64,000 bases of DNA, taken from NCBI RefSeq assembly GCF_023276355.1, contig NZ_JALLPL010000001.1, positions 310,001 through 374,000 of the forward strand, given 5' to 3'. The translations under genes and the position numbers were made by a program. Below the pieces are notes generated by a model. The model was given only the letters and a program-made list of their open reading frames with translations, made no database searches and was not told where the DNA came from. This DNA is from Haloplanus sp. XH21. GTDB lineage: Archaea; Halobacteriota; Halobacteria; Halobacteriales; Haloferacaceae. Shown in pieces: positions 42,799 through 50,455 of the stretch. Position 1 is the first letter of the stretch, and each line of letters starts with the position of its first letter.

Positions 42799-44058
42799 AT
42801 GAGCTACGAGCAAGTCGAGGTCCCCGCGGACGGCGAGCGCATCACCGCCGACGCGGAGACCGGCGAACTCGACGTACCGTCGAATCCCATCATTCCGATC
42901 ATCCACGGCGACGGCATCGGGACGGACGTCGGCCCGGCCGCCCAGAAAGTGCTCGACGCCGCCGCCGAAGCGACGGGGCGTTCGATCAGTTGGATGCGGC
43001 TCTACGCCGGCGAATCCGCCCGCGAGCGCTATGACGAGAACCTGCCCGACGACACCGTCGAGGCCATCCGCGAGTTCCGCGTCGCCATCAAGGGACCGCT
43101 CACGACGCCCGTCGGCTCCGGCTTCCGCTCGCTGAACGTCGCGCTGCGGAAGAAACTCGACCTCTACGCCAACGTCCGGCCGACCTACCACCTCGACGGC
43201 GTCCCCTCACCCGTCACGTCGCCGGAGAAGATGGATATGGTCAACTTCCGGGAGAACACCGAGGACGTGTACGCCGGCATCGAGTGGGAGGCCGGCACCG
43301 ACGAAGTCGAGAAGGTCCGCGAGTTCATCGAGGAGGAGATGGGCTTCGACGAGACGATTCACGACGGCCCCGTCGGCATCGGTATCAAGCCCATCTCGGA
43401 GTTCGGCACCAAGCGTCTGGTTCGGCGCGCCATCGACTACGCCATCGAGGACGGCCGCGACTCGGTGACGCTCGTCCACAAGGGCAACATCATGAAGTTC
43501 ACCGAGGCGGCCTTCCGTGACTGGGGCTACGAAGTCGCGACGGAGGAGTACGGGGACGAGGTCATCACCGAGGACGAACTCTGGGAGGAGTACGACGGCG
43601 ACGCGCCGGACGGCGTGGTGGTCATCAAGGACCGTATCGCCGACAACATGCTCCAGCAGCTTCTGACCCGCACCGAGCAGTACGACGTGCTGGCGATGCC
43701 CAACCTGAACGGCGACTACCTCTCGGACGCCGCGGGCGCACAGATCGGCGGTCTGGGTATCGCGCCGGGCGCCAACCTCGGCGACGGCCGCGTTCTCGCG
43801 GAACCCGTCCACGGGTCCGCACCGAAGTACGCCGGCGAGGACAAGGTCAACCCCACCGCGATGATCCTCTCCGGCCGCATCATGCTCGAACAGCTCGGCT
43901 GGGACGACGCGGCCGACCTCGTCCGCGACGCCGTCGAGGAGACCATCTCCGCGGGCACGGTCACCTACGACCTCCACCGGCAGATCGAAGGCGGCACCAA
44001 ACTCGCCACGAGCGAGTACGCCGACGCCGTGGTCGAGACCATCCACGACCTGTCGTAG
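42799..44058 (+). CDS. icd: Isocitrate dehydrogenase (NADP-dependent type)
   Basis: The 419-residue enzyme oxidises isocitrate to 2-oxoglutarate in the citric acid cycle. It contains IIHGDGIGTDVGPA near 35, GPLTTPVGSGFRSLNVALRKKLDLYANVRP near 99 (isocitrate-binding serine and arginines), MVNFRENTEDVYAGIE near 145, and the metal aspartates in LTRTEQYDVLAMPNLNGDYLSD near 290. The late HGSAPKYAGEDKVNP fits NADP-type prokaryotic enzymes. A TATA-like CTTTTA about 29 bases upstream indicates its own promoter. Confidence 0.95.
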   Translation: MSYEQVEVPADGERITADAETGELDVPSNPIIPIIHGDGIGTDVGPAAQKVLDAAAEATGRSISWMRLYAGESARERYDENLPDDTVEAIREFRVAIKGPLTTPVGSGFRSLNVALRKKLDLYANVRPTYHLDGVPSPVTSPEKMDMVNFRENTEDVYAGIEWEAGTDEVEKVREFIEEEMGFDETIHDGPVGIGIKPISEFGTKRLVRRAIDYAIEDGRDSVTLVHKGNIMKFTEAAFRDWGYEVATEEYGDEVITEDELWEEYDGDAPDGVVVIKDRIADNMLQQLLTRTEQYDVLAMPNLNGDYLSDAAGAQIGGLGIAPGANLGDGRVLAEPVHGSAPKYAGEDKVNPTAMILSGRIMLEQLGWDDAADLVRDAVEETISAGTVTYDLHRQIEGGTKLATSEYADAVVETIHDLS

Positions 44059-44096
44059 GTTCCGGTTCCGACAGTATCGCGCGGATTCTTCACTGA

Positions 44097-44102
44097 TTTA
44101 TA
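44097..44102 (+). promoter_or_regulatory. TATA-like promoter of adk
   Basis: TTTATA is centred about 26 bases before the adk ATG at 44125, fitting a leaderless haloarchaeal promoter. Confidence 0.6.
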
Positions 44103-44124
44103 CCCGGAGGCGGGAGATGGTGAC

Positions 44125-44775
44125 ATGAGCCAGCCACACGTGTTGTTGCTCGGTGCACCGGGAGCGGGCAAAGGAACCCAGAGCGAGCGGCTCGCCGAGG
44201 CGTTCGACATCGAACACGTCACCACCGGCGACGCGCTCCGCGCGAACAAGGACATGGACCTGAGCCACATGGACACGGAGTACGACACGCCGCGGGCGTA
44301 CATGGAAGCGGGCGAACTCGTCCCCGACGAAGTCGTCAACGAGATCGTGAAGACGGCGCTGGAGGAGGCCGACGGCTACGTCCTCGACGGCTACCCGCGC
44401 AACCTCGACCAGGCGGAGTATCTGTCCGACATCACCGACCTCGACGCCGTCATCTTCCTCGACGTGAGCGAGGACGAACTCGTCGACCGCCTCACCGGGC
44501 GGCGGGTGTGTGACGACTGTGGCGCCAACTACCACGTCGAGTTCAACCCGCCGGAGACGGAGGGCGTCTGCGACAAATGCGGCGGCGACCTGATCCAGCG
44601 CGACGACGACACCGAGGACACCGTCCGCGAGCGACTCCGCGTGTACGAGGAGAACACCGAGCCAGTCGTCGAGCATTACCGCGACGAGGGCGTCCTCGTC
44701 GAAATCGACGGCGAGGACACGCCGGACGACGTGTTCGACGCCGTCAAGTCGGCCGTCGAAGATGCGGCGAACTGA
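44125..44775 (+). CDS. adk: Adenylate kinase (long, zinc-lid form)
   Basis: The 216-residue enzyme interconverts AMP, ADP and ATP. It starts with [23 protein letters not shown] (P-loop at about 10-17) and has [13 protein letters not shown] near 90 with the AMP site. The lid has four cysteines, C-D-D-C near 129 and C-D-K-C near 149, the zinc-binding long form. This bacterial-type adenylate kinase is normal in haloarchaea. It heads the adk-DUF106-cmk-truB run commonly found next to the ribosomal protein cluster. Confidence 0.95.
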   Translation: MSQPHVLLLGAPGAGKGTQSERLAEAFDIEHVTTGDALRANKDMDLSHMDTEYDTPRAYMEAGELVPDEVVNEIVKTALEEADGYVLDGYPRNLDQAEYLSDITDLDAVIFLDVSEDELVDRLTGRRVCDDCGANYHVEFNPPETEGVCDKCGGDLIQRDDDTEDTVRERLRVYEENTEPVVEHYRDEGVLVEIDGEDTPDDVFDAVKSAVEDAAN

Positions 44776-44885
44776 TTCTGCGGGCCGTCGAGAACGACGG
44801 ACGGGCCACACGACCGCCGGCCACCCTCCGCGGCCGACACACCGAGAGTAAAAGGTTCATAACCGCAGGGGGTTACTGAACGGGC

Positions 44886-45791
44886 ATGGCACGGATCGAG
44901 CAGAAGGTGCAGGACCTCGTCTCCGAAGACGCGGAGATGGAGGCCGTCATTCGGACGGTCCTCGACCGCGCGGACGACGGCGAGGTCAAGTGGGTCGACG
45001 TCCGCGACGACCTCTCCAGCGGACAGTGGGGCCGCCTCATCGAGAGCGGGGTGTTGGTCGACGGCGAGGCCGGCTTTCAGCTGGCCGACCCCGAGGCGAC
45101 CCGCGACGCCCTCAGCAACGGCACGTCGACGGGGACGACGACCACCACGTCGACCGACGGGGACGAGGAGTCCTCGTGGTCGAAATGGGACAAGGGCGCG
45201 GCCGTCGTCAGCGTCGCGCTCTTCGCCGGGTACTCGTGGCAACCGATGCGGGACGTCATCGGCACGTTCATGGACGTGTTCCTCGGTCCGTTGAACGCCG
45301 CACTGCCGTTCTACGCCGTCGTCATGGTCCTCGCCGTGGTGACGGGGCTGTACTCGACGATCCTGCAGGCGAACCTGATGGACACCGAGATGATGGGCGA
45401 GTATCAGGAGAAGATGCAGGAGATCCAGGAGAAACGGAAGAAAGCGAAAGAGGAGGGCGACGACGAGGCTCTCGACCGCATTCAGGACGAGCAGATGGAG
45501 GCCATGGGCGACCAGATGGGCATGTTCAAAGAGCAGTTCCGCCCGATGGTCTGGATCATGTTCCTCACCATCCCCGTCTTCCTGTGGATGTACTGGAAGG
45601 TCGGCATCGGCGACCCGAGCAGCGGCGAGTTCGGGCGGATGGTGCTCCCCTTCCGCGGGAGCGTCGCGTGGAAGGATCCGGTGCTCGGGCCGGTGCAAGT
45701 GTGGATCGTCTGGTATTTCCTCTGCTCGATGGGGTTCACCCAGATCATCCGCAAGGGGCTGAACATCGACATCAGTCCCACCGGGAACTGA
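44886..45791 (+). CDS. DUF106 (EMC3/TMCO1-like) membrane protein
   Basis: The 301-residue protein has a soluble N-terminal part, about residues 1-95, that looks like a winged-helix (DDGEVKWVDVRDDLSSGQWGRLIESGVLV). The DUF106 core follows with three hydrophobic segments and a charged coiled coil between the first and second (GEYQEKMQEIQEKRKKAKEEGDDEALDRIQDEQ). DUF106 proteins belong to the YidC/Oxa1/EMC3 superfamily and are thought to insert membrane proteins beside Sec. The location in the secY-linked adk-cmk-truB run supports that role. Confidence 0.85.
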   Translation: MARIEQKVQDLVSEDAEMEAVIRTVLDRADDGEVKWVDVRDDLSSGQWGRLIESGVLVDGEAGFQLADPEATRDALSNGTSTGTTTTTSTDGDEESSWSKWDKGAAVVSVALFAGYSWQPMRDVIGTFMDVFLGPLNAALPFYAVVMVLAVVTGLYSTILQANLMDTEMMGEYQEKMQEIQEKRKKAKEEGDDEALDRIQDEQMEAMGDQMGMFKEQFRPMVWIMFLTIPVFLWMYWKVGIGDPSSGEFGRMVLPFRGSVAWKDPVLGPVQVWIVWYFLCSMGFTQIIRKGLNIDISPTGN

Positions 45792-45843
45792 CGGCGCGTC
45801 CGAAGTGGACACGCTCTTTTAGGCGGCCCCTCTCACTAGCGGT

Positions 45844-46422
45844 ATGCTACTCACCGTCTCCGGACCGGCGGGCAGTGGAAAGAGCACCACTGCCGCCAGT
45901 CTTGCGGAAACTCTCGATCTAGATCACGTCAGCGGTGGCGACATCTTCCGCAATCTCGCGGCCGAGCGGGGGTATTCGCCGGTCGAATTCAACGAACTCG
46001 CCGAGGAGGACGAACAGATCGACCGCGACCTCGACCGGCGCCTGTACGAAATCGCGCGGGATCGCGACGGGGTCGTCCTCGAATCGCGTCTCGCGGGGTG
46101 GCTCGCGGGCGACCACGCCGACTTCCGCTTCTGGCTCGACGCGCCGATCGACGTCCGGGCCGCCCGCATCGCCGACCGCGAGGACAAATCCACAGCCCAG
46201 GCCCGCGAGGAGACGCTCCGCCGAGAGCGAAGCGAGCGGAAACGCTACGCCGAGTACTACAGCATCCCCATCGACGACCTCGCGATCTACGACCTCGTGA
46301 TGAACACGGCCAGGTGGACCGCCGCGGACGTCGAAACCATCCTCACGCTGGCGATCGAACGCTACGACGCCGGCACCGACGAGGGGCGCTACCCCGTCGA
46401 CAGCATCGACTTCGAACCGTGA
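45844..46422 (+). CDS. cmk: Cytidylate kinase (archaeal type)
   Basis: The 192-residue enzyme phosphorylates CMP and dCMP. The P-loop SGPAGSGKSTTAASLAETL is at about 5-23. The next block, LDHVSGGDIFRNLAAERGYS, is the short archaeal Cmk signature, and ESRLAGWLAGDHADFRFWLDAP near 80 carries the lid region. The length fits archaeal Cmk. A TATA-like CTTTTA about 27 bases upstream marks a promoter. The stop overlaps the truB start (GTGA), coupling the two. Confidence 0.93.
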   Translation: MLLTVSGPAGSGKSTTAASLAETLDLDHVSGGDIFRNLAAERGYSPVEFNELAEEDEQIDRDLDRRLYEIARDRDGVVLESRLAGWLAGDHADFRFWLDAPIDVRAARIADREDKSTAQAREETLRRERSERKRYAEYYSIPIDDLAIYDLVMNTARWTAADVETILTLAIERYDAGTDEGRYPVDSIDFEP

Positions 46423-47300
46423 CCCTCCGCGACCCGCCCGGAACGCGCGACCTCGACGGCCTGCTTCGGTTCGGCGTGCTCAACCTCGACAAACCGCCGG
46501 GACCCTCGGCCCACCAGGTCGCGGGCTGGATCCGCGACATGGCCGACCTCGACCGCGCCGCCCACGCCGGCACGCTCGACCCGAAGGTGACGGGCTGTCT
46601 CCCCGTCATGCTGGGCGACGCGACCCGCCTCGCGCCCGTCTTCCTCGAAGGACGGAAGGAGTACGTCGCCGTCCTCGAACTGCACGGCCGGGCGCCCGCC
46701 AACCTCGACGACGTGGTTGCGGAGTTCGAGGGCGAAATCTACCAGAAACCGCCGCGGAAAAGCGCCGTCGCCCGCCGTCTCCGCACCCGGACGATCCACG
46801 GGTTGGACGTCCTCGAACAGCGCGACCGACAGGTGTTGCTCCGCATCGAGTGTGCGAGCGGGACGTACGTCCGGAAGCTGTGTCACGACCTGGGTCTCGC
46901 GCTCGGGACCGGCGCCCACATGGGCGACCTCCGTCGGACGGCGACCGATCCCTTCGACGACCGCGACCTCGTGACCATGCAGGACTTCGCCGACGCCCTC
47001 GCGTTCGCGGCGGAGAGAGACGAGAAGCCGATTCGGGCGGTCGTCGACCCCGCCGAACGGATCCTCGACGGCATCCCGTCGGTCACGATCGCGCCGAGCG
47101 CCGCCGAGCAGGTGGCGACGGGCGCGCCCGTCTACGCGCCCGGCGTGATCGACAGCAAGGCTAGCCCCGTCGAGAACGGGGAAGCCCCGCTCGTCGCCTG
47201 CCACACGCCCGACGGATCGGCCGTCTGTCTGGGGCGTCTCGTCGGCGATCCGGAGGCCGACTCGGGTCTCGTCGTCGACCTCGAACGGGTGCTGGTCTGA
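46419..47300 (+). CDS. truB: tRNA pseudouridine synthase TruB/Cbf5 (with PUA domain)
   Basis: The 293-residue protein makes pseudouridine in tRNA and, in archaea, in rRNA as the catalytic part of H/ACA particles. It has LNLDKPPGPSAHQVAGWIRDM near 20, the catalytic aspartate in AHAGTLDPKVTGCLPVMLGDATR near 55, and RIECASGTYVRKLCHDLGLALG near 145. A C-terminal PUA domain covers about residues 220-293. The GTG at 46419 overlaps the cmk stop. The TGA stop shares its last base with a hybrid repeat element. Confidence 0.93.
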   Translation: MTLRDPPGTRDLDGLLRFGVLNLDKPPGPSAHQVAGWIRDMADLDRAAHAGTLDPKVTGCLPVMLGDATRLAPVFLEGRKEYVAVLELHGRAPANLDDVVAEFEGEIYQKPPRKSAVARRLRTRTIHGLDVLEQRDRQVLLRIECASGTYVRKLCHDLGLALGTGAHMGDLRRTATDPFDDRDLVTMQDFADALAFAAERDEKPIRAVVDPAERILDGIPSVTIAPSAAEQVATGAPVYAPGVIDSKASPVENGEAPLVACHTPDGSAVCLGRLVGDPEADSGLVVDLERVLV

Positions 47301-47341
47301 TACGGATTATTGTAACTGTACGGACTTACAGCCGTCAGTAC
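47300..47341. repeat. Hybrid short element: left end of family A joined to right end of family B
   Basis: The left 20 bases, ATACGGATTATTGTAACTGT, are the same as one end of family A (as at 52685). The right part, ACTTACAGCCGTCAGTA, is a family B end. The whole is only 42 bases and has no long central hairpin. It sits between truB and the tRNA-Pro gene. Confidence 0.75.
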
Positions 47342-47391
47342 GAAGACGGAAACGACACGCTTAACCCGAGAACTCTCCTTCCTGAAATCGT

Positions 47392-47462
47392 GGGACCGTG
47401 GGGTAGTGGTATCCTCTGCGCATGGGGTGCGTTGGACCCGTGTTCGAATCACGGCGGTCCCA
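47392..47462 (+). tRNA. tRNA-Pro (anticodon GGG)
   Basis: A complete 71-base cloverleaf is readable. The acceptor GGGACCG pairs with CGGTCCC and the discriminator is A. The T arm CCGTG/CACGG encloses TTCGAAT. The anticodon loop ATGGGGT gives GGG after the invariant T and before G37. There is no intron and no encoded CCA. It lies 92 bases after truB and immediately before the A+T-rich island, so it may have been an integration site; I found no second copy of its 3' end at the island's far side. Confidence 0.95.
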
Positions 47463-47560
47463 CTTTGCTTTCGAGGTGATCGATGTCTCTACTGTTGAGT
47501 GGGTAGCTTGGCGGTTTACTCCGCGAAATGGCCCACGATAATATCAAACGGTAGGTCACG
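47463..47560. other. Junction between tRNA-Pro and the accessory island
   Basis: I see no gene here. The stretch is the start of a region whose composition is unlike the flanking core genes. No duplicated tRNA end or integrase fragment could be recognised. Confidence 0.4.
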
Positions 47561-47713
47561 GTGACCGAGGAAGACCTACGTCCGGTGAGCGACACCGGCC
47601 TGCGGCACTGCGACCCAGCCGGCGCGAGCGTCCACGATTACTACGCTCCCGGGGCAGAAGCACGTCCGACCAGCGTGGCGCGTGTCGACGCCGAGCTCGA
47701 CCCGGAGGACTAA
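47561..47713 (+). CDS. Possible small protein, 50 residues
   Basis: A GTG-started frame reads VTEEDLRPVSDTGLRHC and ends RVDAELDPED, giving an acidic 50-residue protein with tyrosines (HDYYAPGAEARP) and third-position G+C bias like core genes. No start is supported by an obvious promoter and I do not recognise it. It may be a real small gene or the last part of one that lost its beginning when the island entered. Confidence 0.4.
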   Translation: MTEEDLRPVSDTGLRHCDPAGASVHDYYAPGAEARPTSVARVDAELDPED

Positions 47714-47724
47714 GCACCGACGAC

Positions 47725-48039
47725 GTGATTGGAAACATCGGTTCGTACGTCGCTGAATACATCGGTGTATACGGTGAGGATCTATTCGACCGGAGTGTCG
47801 AGGAACTCGCGGCTGATCCCGGCCGTTCGGTGTCTGAGGCGTGCCCCGAACAGGACGGTTGGGAACTTGACGGCATCGGCATCGTTGATCGAGACGGCGA
47901 ACCACGCCACGAGGTTGAGAATACAGGTGTTGAATATATTCAAATCGACGGCGCTGAACATCCCGATCCGCCGAAGAAGTTACCACCAGATCGTCCAACA
48001 CCAAATTCAACTGAATCCACGTTGCGAGCGGACGAATAA
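47725..48039 (+). CDS. Hypothetical protein, 104 residues, accessory island
   Basis: The reading begins at a GTG. The protein is acidic, with MIGNIGSYVAEYIGVYGEDLFDRSVEELAADPG, then a proline-rich end. I do not recognise a domain. An overlapping frame of similar length is basic and is rejected as a shadow. It has no visible partner apart from its position in the island. Confidence 0.45.
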   Translation: MIGNIGSYVAEYIGVYGEDLFDRSVEELAADPGRSVSEACPEQDGWELDGIGIVDRDGEPRHEVENTGVEYIQIDGAEHPDPPKKLPPDRPTPNSTESTLRADE

Positions 48040-48161
48040 ACGGTAGACATCACCGATGGTGTTAGAACGGAGTAGAGAAGTGAAAACGGCGTATGGGACT
48101 ATGACCGAACTAGGATTTCTGGTGGAAAGAATTAATCCATTTCCGGAAAGATTGGATACTA

Positions 48162-48356
48162 ATGAGTAACCCCTATCGCGAGGACATCTTGGTCGTGAAG
48201 ATCAGGGAGGGGTTGTATGAGGCGCTCTTAGAGTCATCAAGCGTTGATATGGAGAATATCGATTCGATCACCTTTCAGAAGCTTCTCCTGAAATCGATTG
48301 ATCACTTCAATCTTCGTGACGAAATCACTATTCAGTGGTATCTTGACGGGAAATAG
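48162..48356 (+). CDS. Hypothetical protein, 64 residues; probable N-terminal part of a frameshifted gene
   Basis: The 64-residue frame begins MSNPYREDILVVKIREGLYE and ends DEITIQWYLDGK. Directly at its stop a second frame (48347 on) continues with REIVGNTLARRGEFGKKDLLDQANEY, which has no proper start of its own. Inserting one base near 48347 would make a single protein of about 355 residues with the next gene. I do not recognise a family. The DNA is clearly richer in A+T than the chromosome around it. Confidence 0.6.
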   Translation: MSNPYREDILVVKIREGLYEALLESSSVDMENIDSITFQKLLLKSIDHFNLRDEITIQWYLDGK

Positions 48357-48400
48357 TAGGGAATACACTAGCTAGAAGGGGAGAATTCGGGAAAAAGGAC

Positions 48401-49228
48401 TTGTTAGATCAGGCTAACGAGTATCACCTGTCTAATACGCCGGATGTTGAGGATATCGCTGATTTCTATCTTGCAATGGAAGCCCCCTCATTCAGCGAAT
48501 TTGTCCGCAGATCGAGCATCCGGTATCTTCGGGAATACTACAGTGAGAGCGATCACATTCCGTACAGAGACCTATACCTGCACAATTTGGATATCCATGA
48601 AACCCTGACTGATGGTGCAGGTCAATTGAGCAACGGGGAACCCCCGGATGATTTTGAAGAAGATATTCGGAGAGATTGCCAACGTTTGAAATTAGATCTG
48701 CTAATGCATGAAGAATTCTCTCAGGTCATCCCTTACGAGAAGGTGTTTGAACAAGTCGCCACATCAATTTCGAATTGGGCAGTAGAGGATACTGAGACAG
48801 ACACCGATACCAAAACGTCGCTAATCGTCCATTGTGACGGGTTTTATTACGAAGGACTGTGGCGGGCTATCGCTTGTATCATTAGTCGAAACAATGTGCG
48901 TGGTCCATACGAGGATCAAGTTCAAAAACGACGGCTTGGAGAGTTGTCTGCGCACAGGGAGGAGTTCATTGATCGCTACCGATCACTCAAAGAAGAGGCA
49001 GAAGAGGCTGGTTTGGAGTTAGCCCGCCCACCACAAAATCTTCCCAACCTCGCTGAAGAGGAAAAGAAAGACCATCAGTGGTTGGATGACAACCGCAGTA
49101 ATCCGGACTACGAGACCCAAGATCTACCGATGAAGGAAGCAGCGGACAAGAGCATTAATGAGCTGGTATCAGACGATGATTCTGGCCAACCACTCGCAGA
49201 GATGATCGTAGAAGAGCGGAGACGATAG
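48401..49228 (+). CDS. Hypothetical protein, 275 residues; upstream partner of a PIN-domain nuclease
   Basis: The listed start is a TTG at 48401, but the frame stays open and reads naturally from 48347 (REIVGNTLARRGEFGKKD). It is therefore probably the C-terminal part of a gene beginning at 48162. The protein is helical and charged (FYLAMEAPSFSEFVRRSSIRYLREYYSES; RYRSLKEEAEEAGLELARPPQNLPNL), with no known motif. The last 30 residues, SINELVSDDDSGQPLAEMIVEERRR, resemble the flexible tails by which antitoxins bind PIN toxins, but this is inference. It ends six bases before the PIN gene, so the two are co-transcribed. Confidence 0.55.
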   Translation: MLDQANEYHLSNTPDVEDIADFYLAMEAPSFSEFVRRSSIRYLREYYSESDHIPYRDLYLHNLDIHETLTDGAGQLSNGEPPDDFEEDIRRDCQRLKLDLLMHEEFSQVIPYEKVFEQVATSISNWAVEDTETDTDTKTSLIVHCDGFYYEGLWRAIACIISRNNVRGPYEDQVQKRRLGELSAHREEFIDRYRSLKEEAEEAGLELARPPQNLPNLAEEEKKDHQWLDDNRSNPDYETQDLPMKEAADKSINELVSDDDSGQPLAEMIVEERRR

Positions 49229-49234
49229 GTTCTA

Positions 49235-49675
49235 ATGCCTGTCGTATATTTTGACACCTGCGCTCTTGCTAAACGCTACTACAGGGAACCGGGGCACAGG
49301 AAGGTGAAAGAGTTAGTTGGCAACCCCGCAAATACTATCGTTTTTAGCAATATCGGCGTTGTCGAAATGTCCTCTGTTATTCATAAAAAGATTCGTAATA
49401 ACAATCTCACCAGCCAAAATGGCCGACTGCGGCTGGCACGGTTTGTTTTTGAAACTAAACGAGACTATCTGACACTACCCGCCGATAATGATTTTTTAAA
49501 GAAATCACTCGGGTATGTAAACAAGCATGGTCTAACGACACTTGATTCCATCCACTTTGCTACGGCAAAGAAAGTTGAAAGCGAATGTTCAAATTTTGTG
49601 TTCATTAGCGCAGATTCAGCCCTAGTCGATGCGGCAAAAGCCGAAAATATGAATTATGTTAATCCGGATCCGTGA
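49235..49675 (+). CDS. PIN-domain ribonuclease (VapC-like)
   Basis: The 146-residue protein has the four acidic residues of the PIN active site: Asp7 in VVYFDTCALAKRYY, Glu44 in GVVEMSS, Asp104 in LTTLDSIHFATA and Asp127 in FISADSALVDAAKAE. Its length and order match VapC-type toxins, which cut RNA. The usual small AbrB, RHH or Phd antitoxin is absent. The gene directly upstream, six bases away, encodes the unrecognised 275-residue (or about 355) protein. The codon use and base composition are unlike the core genes, in keeping with recent transfer. Confidence 0.85.
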   Translation: MPVVYFDTCALAKRYYREPGHRKVKELVGNPANTIVFSNIGVVEMSSVIHKKIRNNNLTSQNGRLRLARFVFETKRDYLTLPADNDFLKKSLGYVNKHGLTTLDSIHFATAKKVESECSNFVFISADSALVDAAKAENMNYVNPDP

Positions 49676-49691
49676 GAGGGAACATCTGGAG

Positions 49692-49959
49692 CTAGCCGAT
49701 TAAGTACCGCGGTAGGTACTCTGCATCGAGATCGCCTCGAAGGTGTGCTTGCCCCAACCTCGTAATATCGAACATCTCTGCGTGAACCGGTGACCATCTC
49801 CCTCTCAACGAGTGTCCAACACCGTCCCCGAATCCTCGATGGGTTCGCTGTAAATCGGGCGGTGTGACCCGTCACGGTCGGCGTCGCCATCCCTGCGCCA
49901 GCGAGGTATTCTAAGATTCGGTCGTCTAACTGCGTCATCCAGTTCCCCCACGTTCGCAC
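49692..49959 (-). pseudogene. PhiH1-repressor-like winged-helix regulator, frameshifted
   Basis: The frame begins MRTWGNWMTQLDDRILEYLAGAGMATP, the start of the haloarchaeal winged-helix group that includes the repressor of phage PhiH. After LVEREMV near 49795 it leaves the expected sequence. A frame shifted by one base continues SPVHAEMFDITRLGQAHLRGDLDAEYLPRYLIG and stops at 49692, the normal end of this group. A single lost base explains the break. Such regulators control viruses and mobile elements, so the remnant supports a foreign origin of the island. Confidence 0.72.
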
Positions 49960-50034
49960 GACGTACGCCCCCTCGGCCCCTCCTGACCGGTATCCTGCTC
50001 GTCGTCAACTTCAGTCATCGATTGAACGTCAAGC

Positions 50035-50361
50035 TCACTCCTCCACGAACACGAACGCCTCCTCCTCACCATCGGACACCCACACCTCCCCCACCTCCGT
50101 CTTCTCCACCGGCACCTCCCGCCGCCGGCCCATCGCGCCAACCTCTTTGGTCGGGAACTCCTCGTCCGGTTCGGCGATTTCGATGGCGGAGTGCGCGAAC
50201 AGATACTGGGGCGTGATGCACATATCGCCGGAGATGTCGCCGCGGATGACGCCGTCGCCGGTGAACGTGATCGCCTGTCGATAGGGGCGCTTGCACGCCG
50301 GACACGTGCCGCCGTGGGGTTGCTCGTCGGGATCGCCGGTCATGATGCGCTCGTCGTCCAT
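50035..50361 (-). CDS. CxxC zinc-binding hypothetical protein
   Basis: The 108-residue protein starts MDDERIMTGDPDEQPHGGTCPACKRPYRQAITFTG and has one CxxC pair near 20, then strands typical of a small beta domain. The C-terminal part is charged. I see no second cysteine pair, so zinc would be bound by dimerisation or not at all. A possible role is as a regulatory or ribosome-associated small protein; I do not recognise the family. It diverges from the lipoprotein gene. Confidence 0.6.
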   Translation of the reverse strand: MDDERIMTGDPDEQPHGGTCPACKRPYRQAITFTGDGVIRGDISGDMCITPQYLFAHSAIEIAEPDEEFPTKEVGAMGRRREVPVEKTEVGEVWVSDGEEEAFVFVEE

Positions 50362-50455
50362 ACTGCACGGTCTACGGGCAGAGGCGCATAGCGTTTGCGC
50401 ACCGTCGCCGAGTGGGACCGAACGCCATTTACGTCGGTCGCGCAGAAAGAGAGGT

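Noticed and set aside
47729-48046. Second frame overlapping the 104-residue island gene
   Set aside because: The product is basic and Asn/Arg-rich, unlike haloarchaeal proteins; the acidic frame is preferred.
47392-49700. Search for a duplicated tRNA-Pro 3' end marking an integration site
   Set aside because: I could not find a second copy of the T arm and acceptor sequence at the far side of the island, so no attachment site is claimed.
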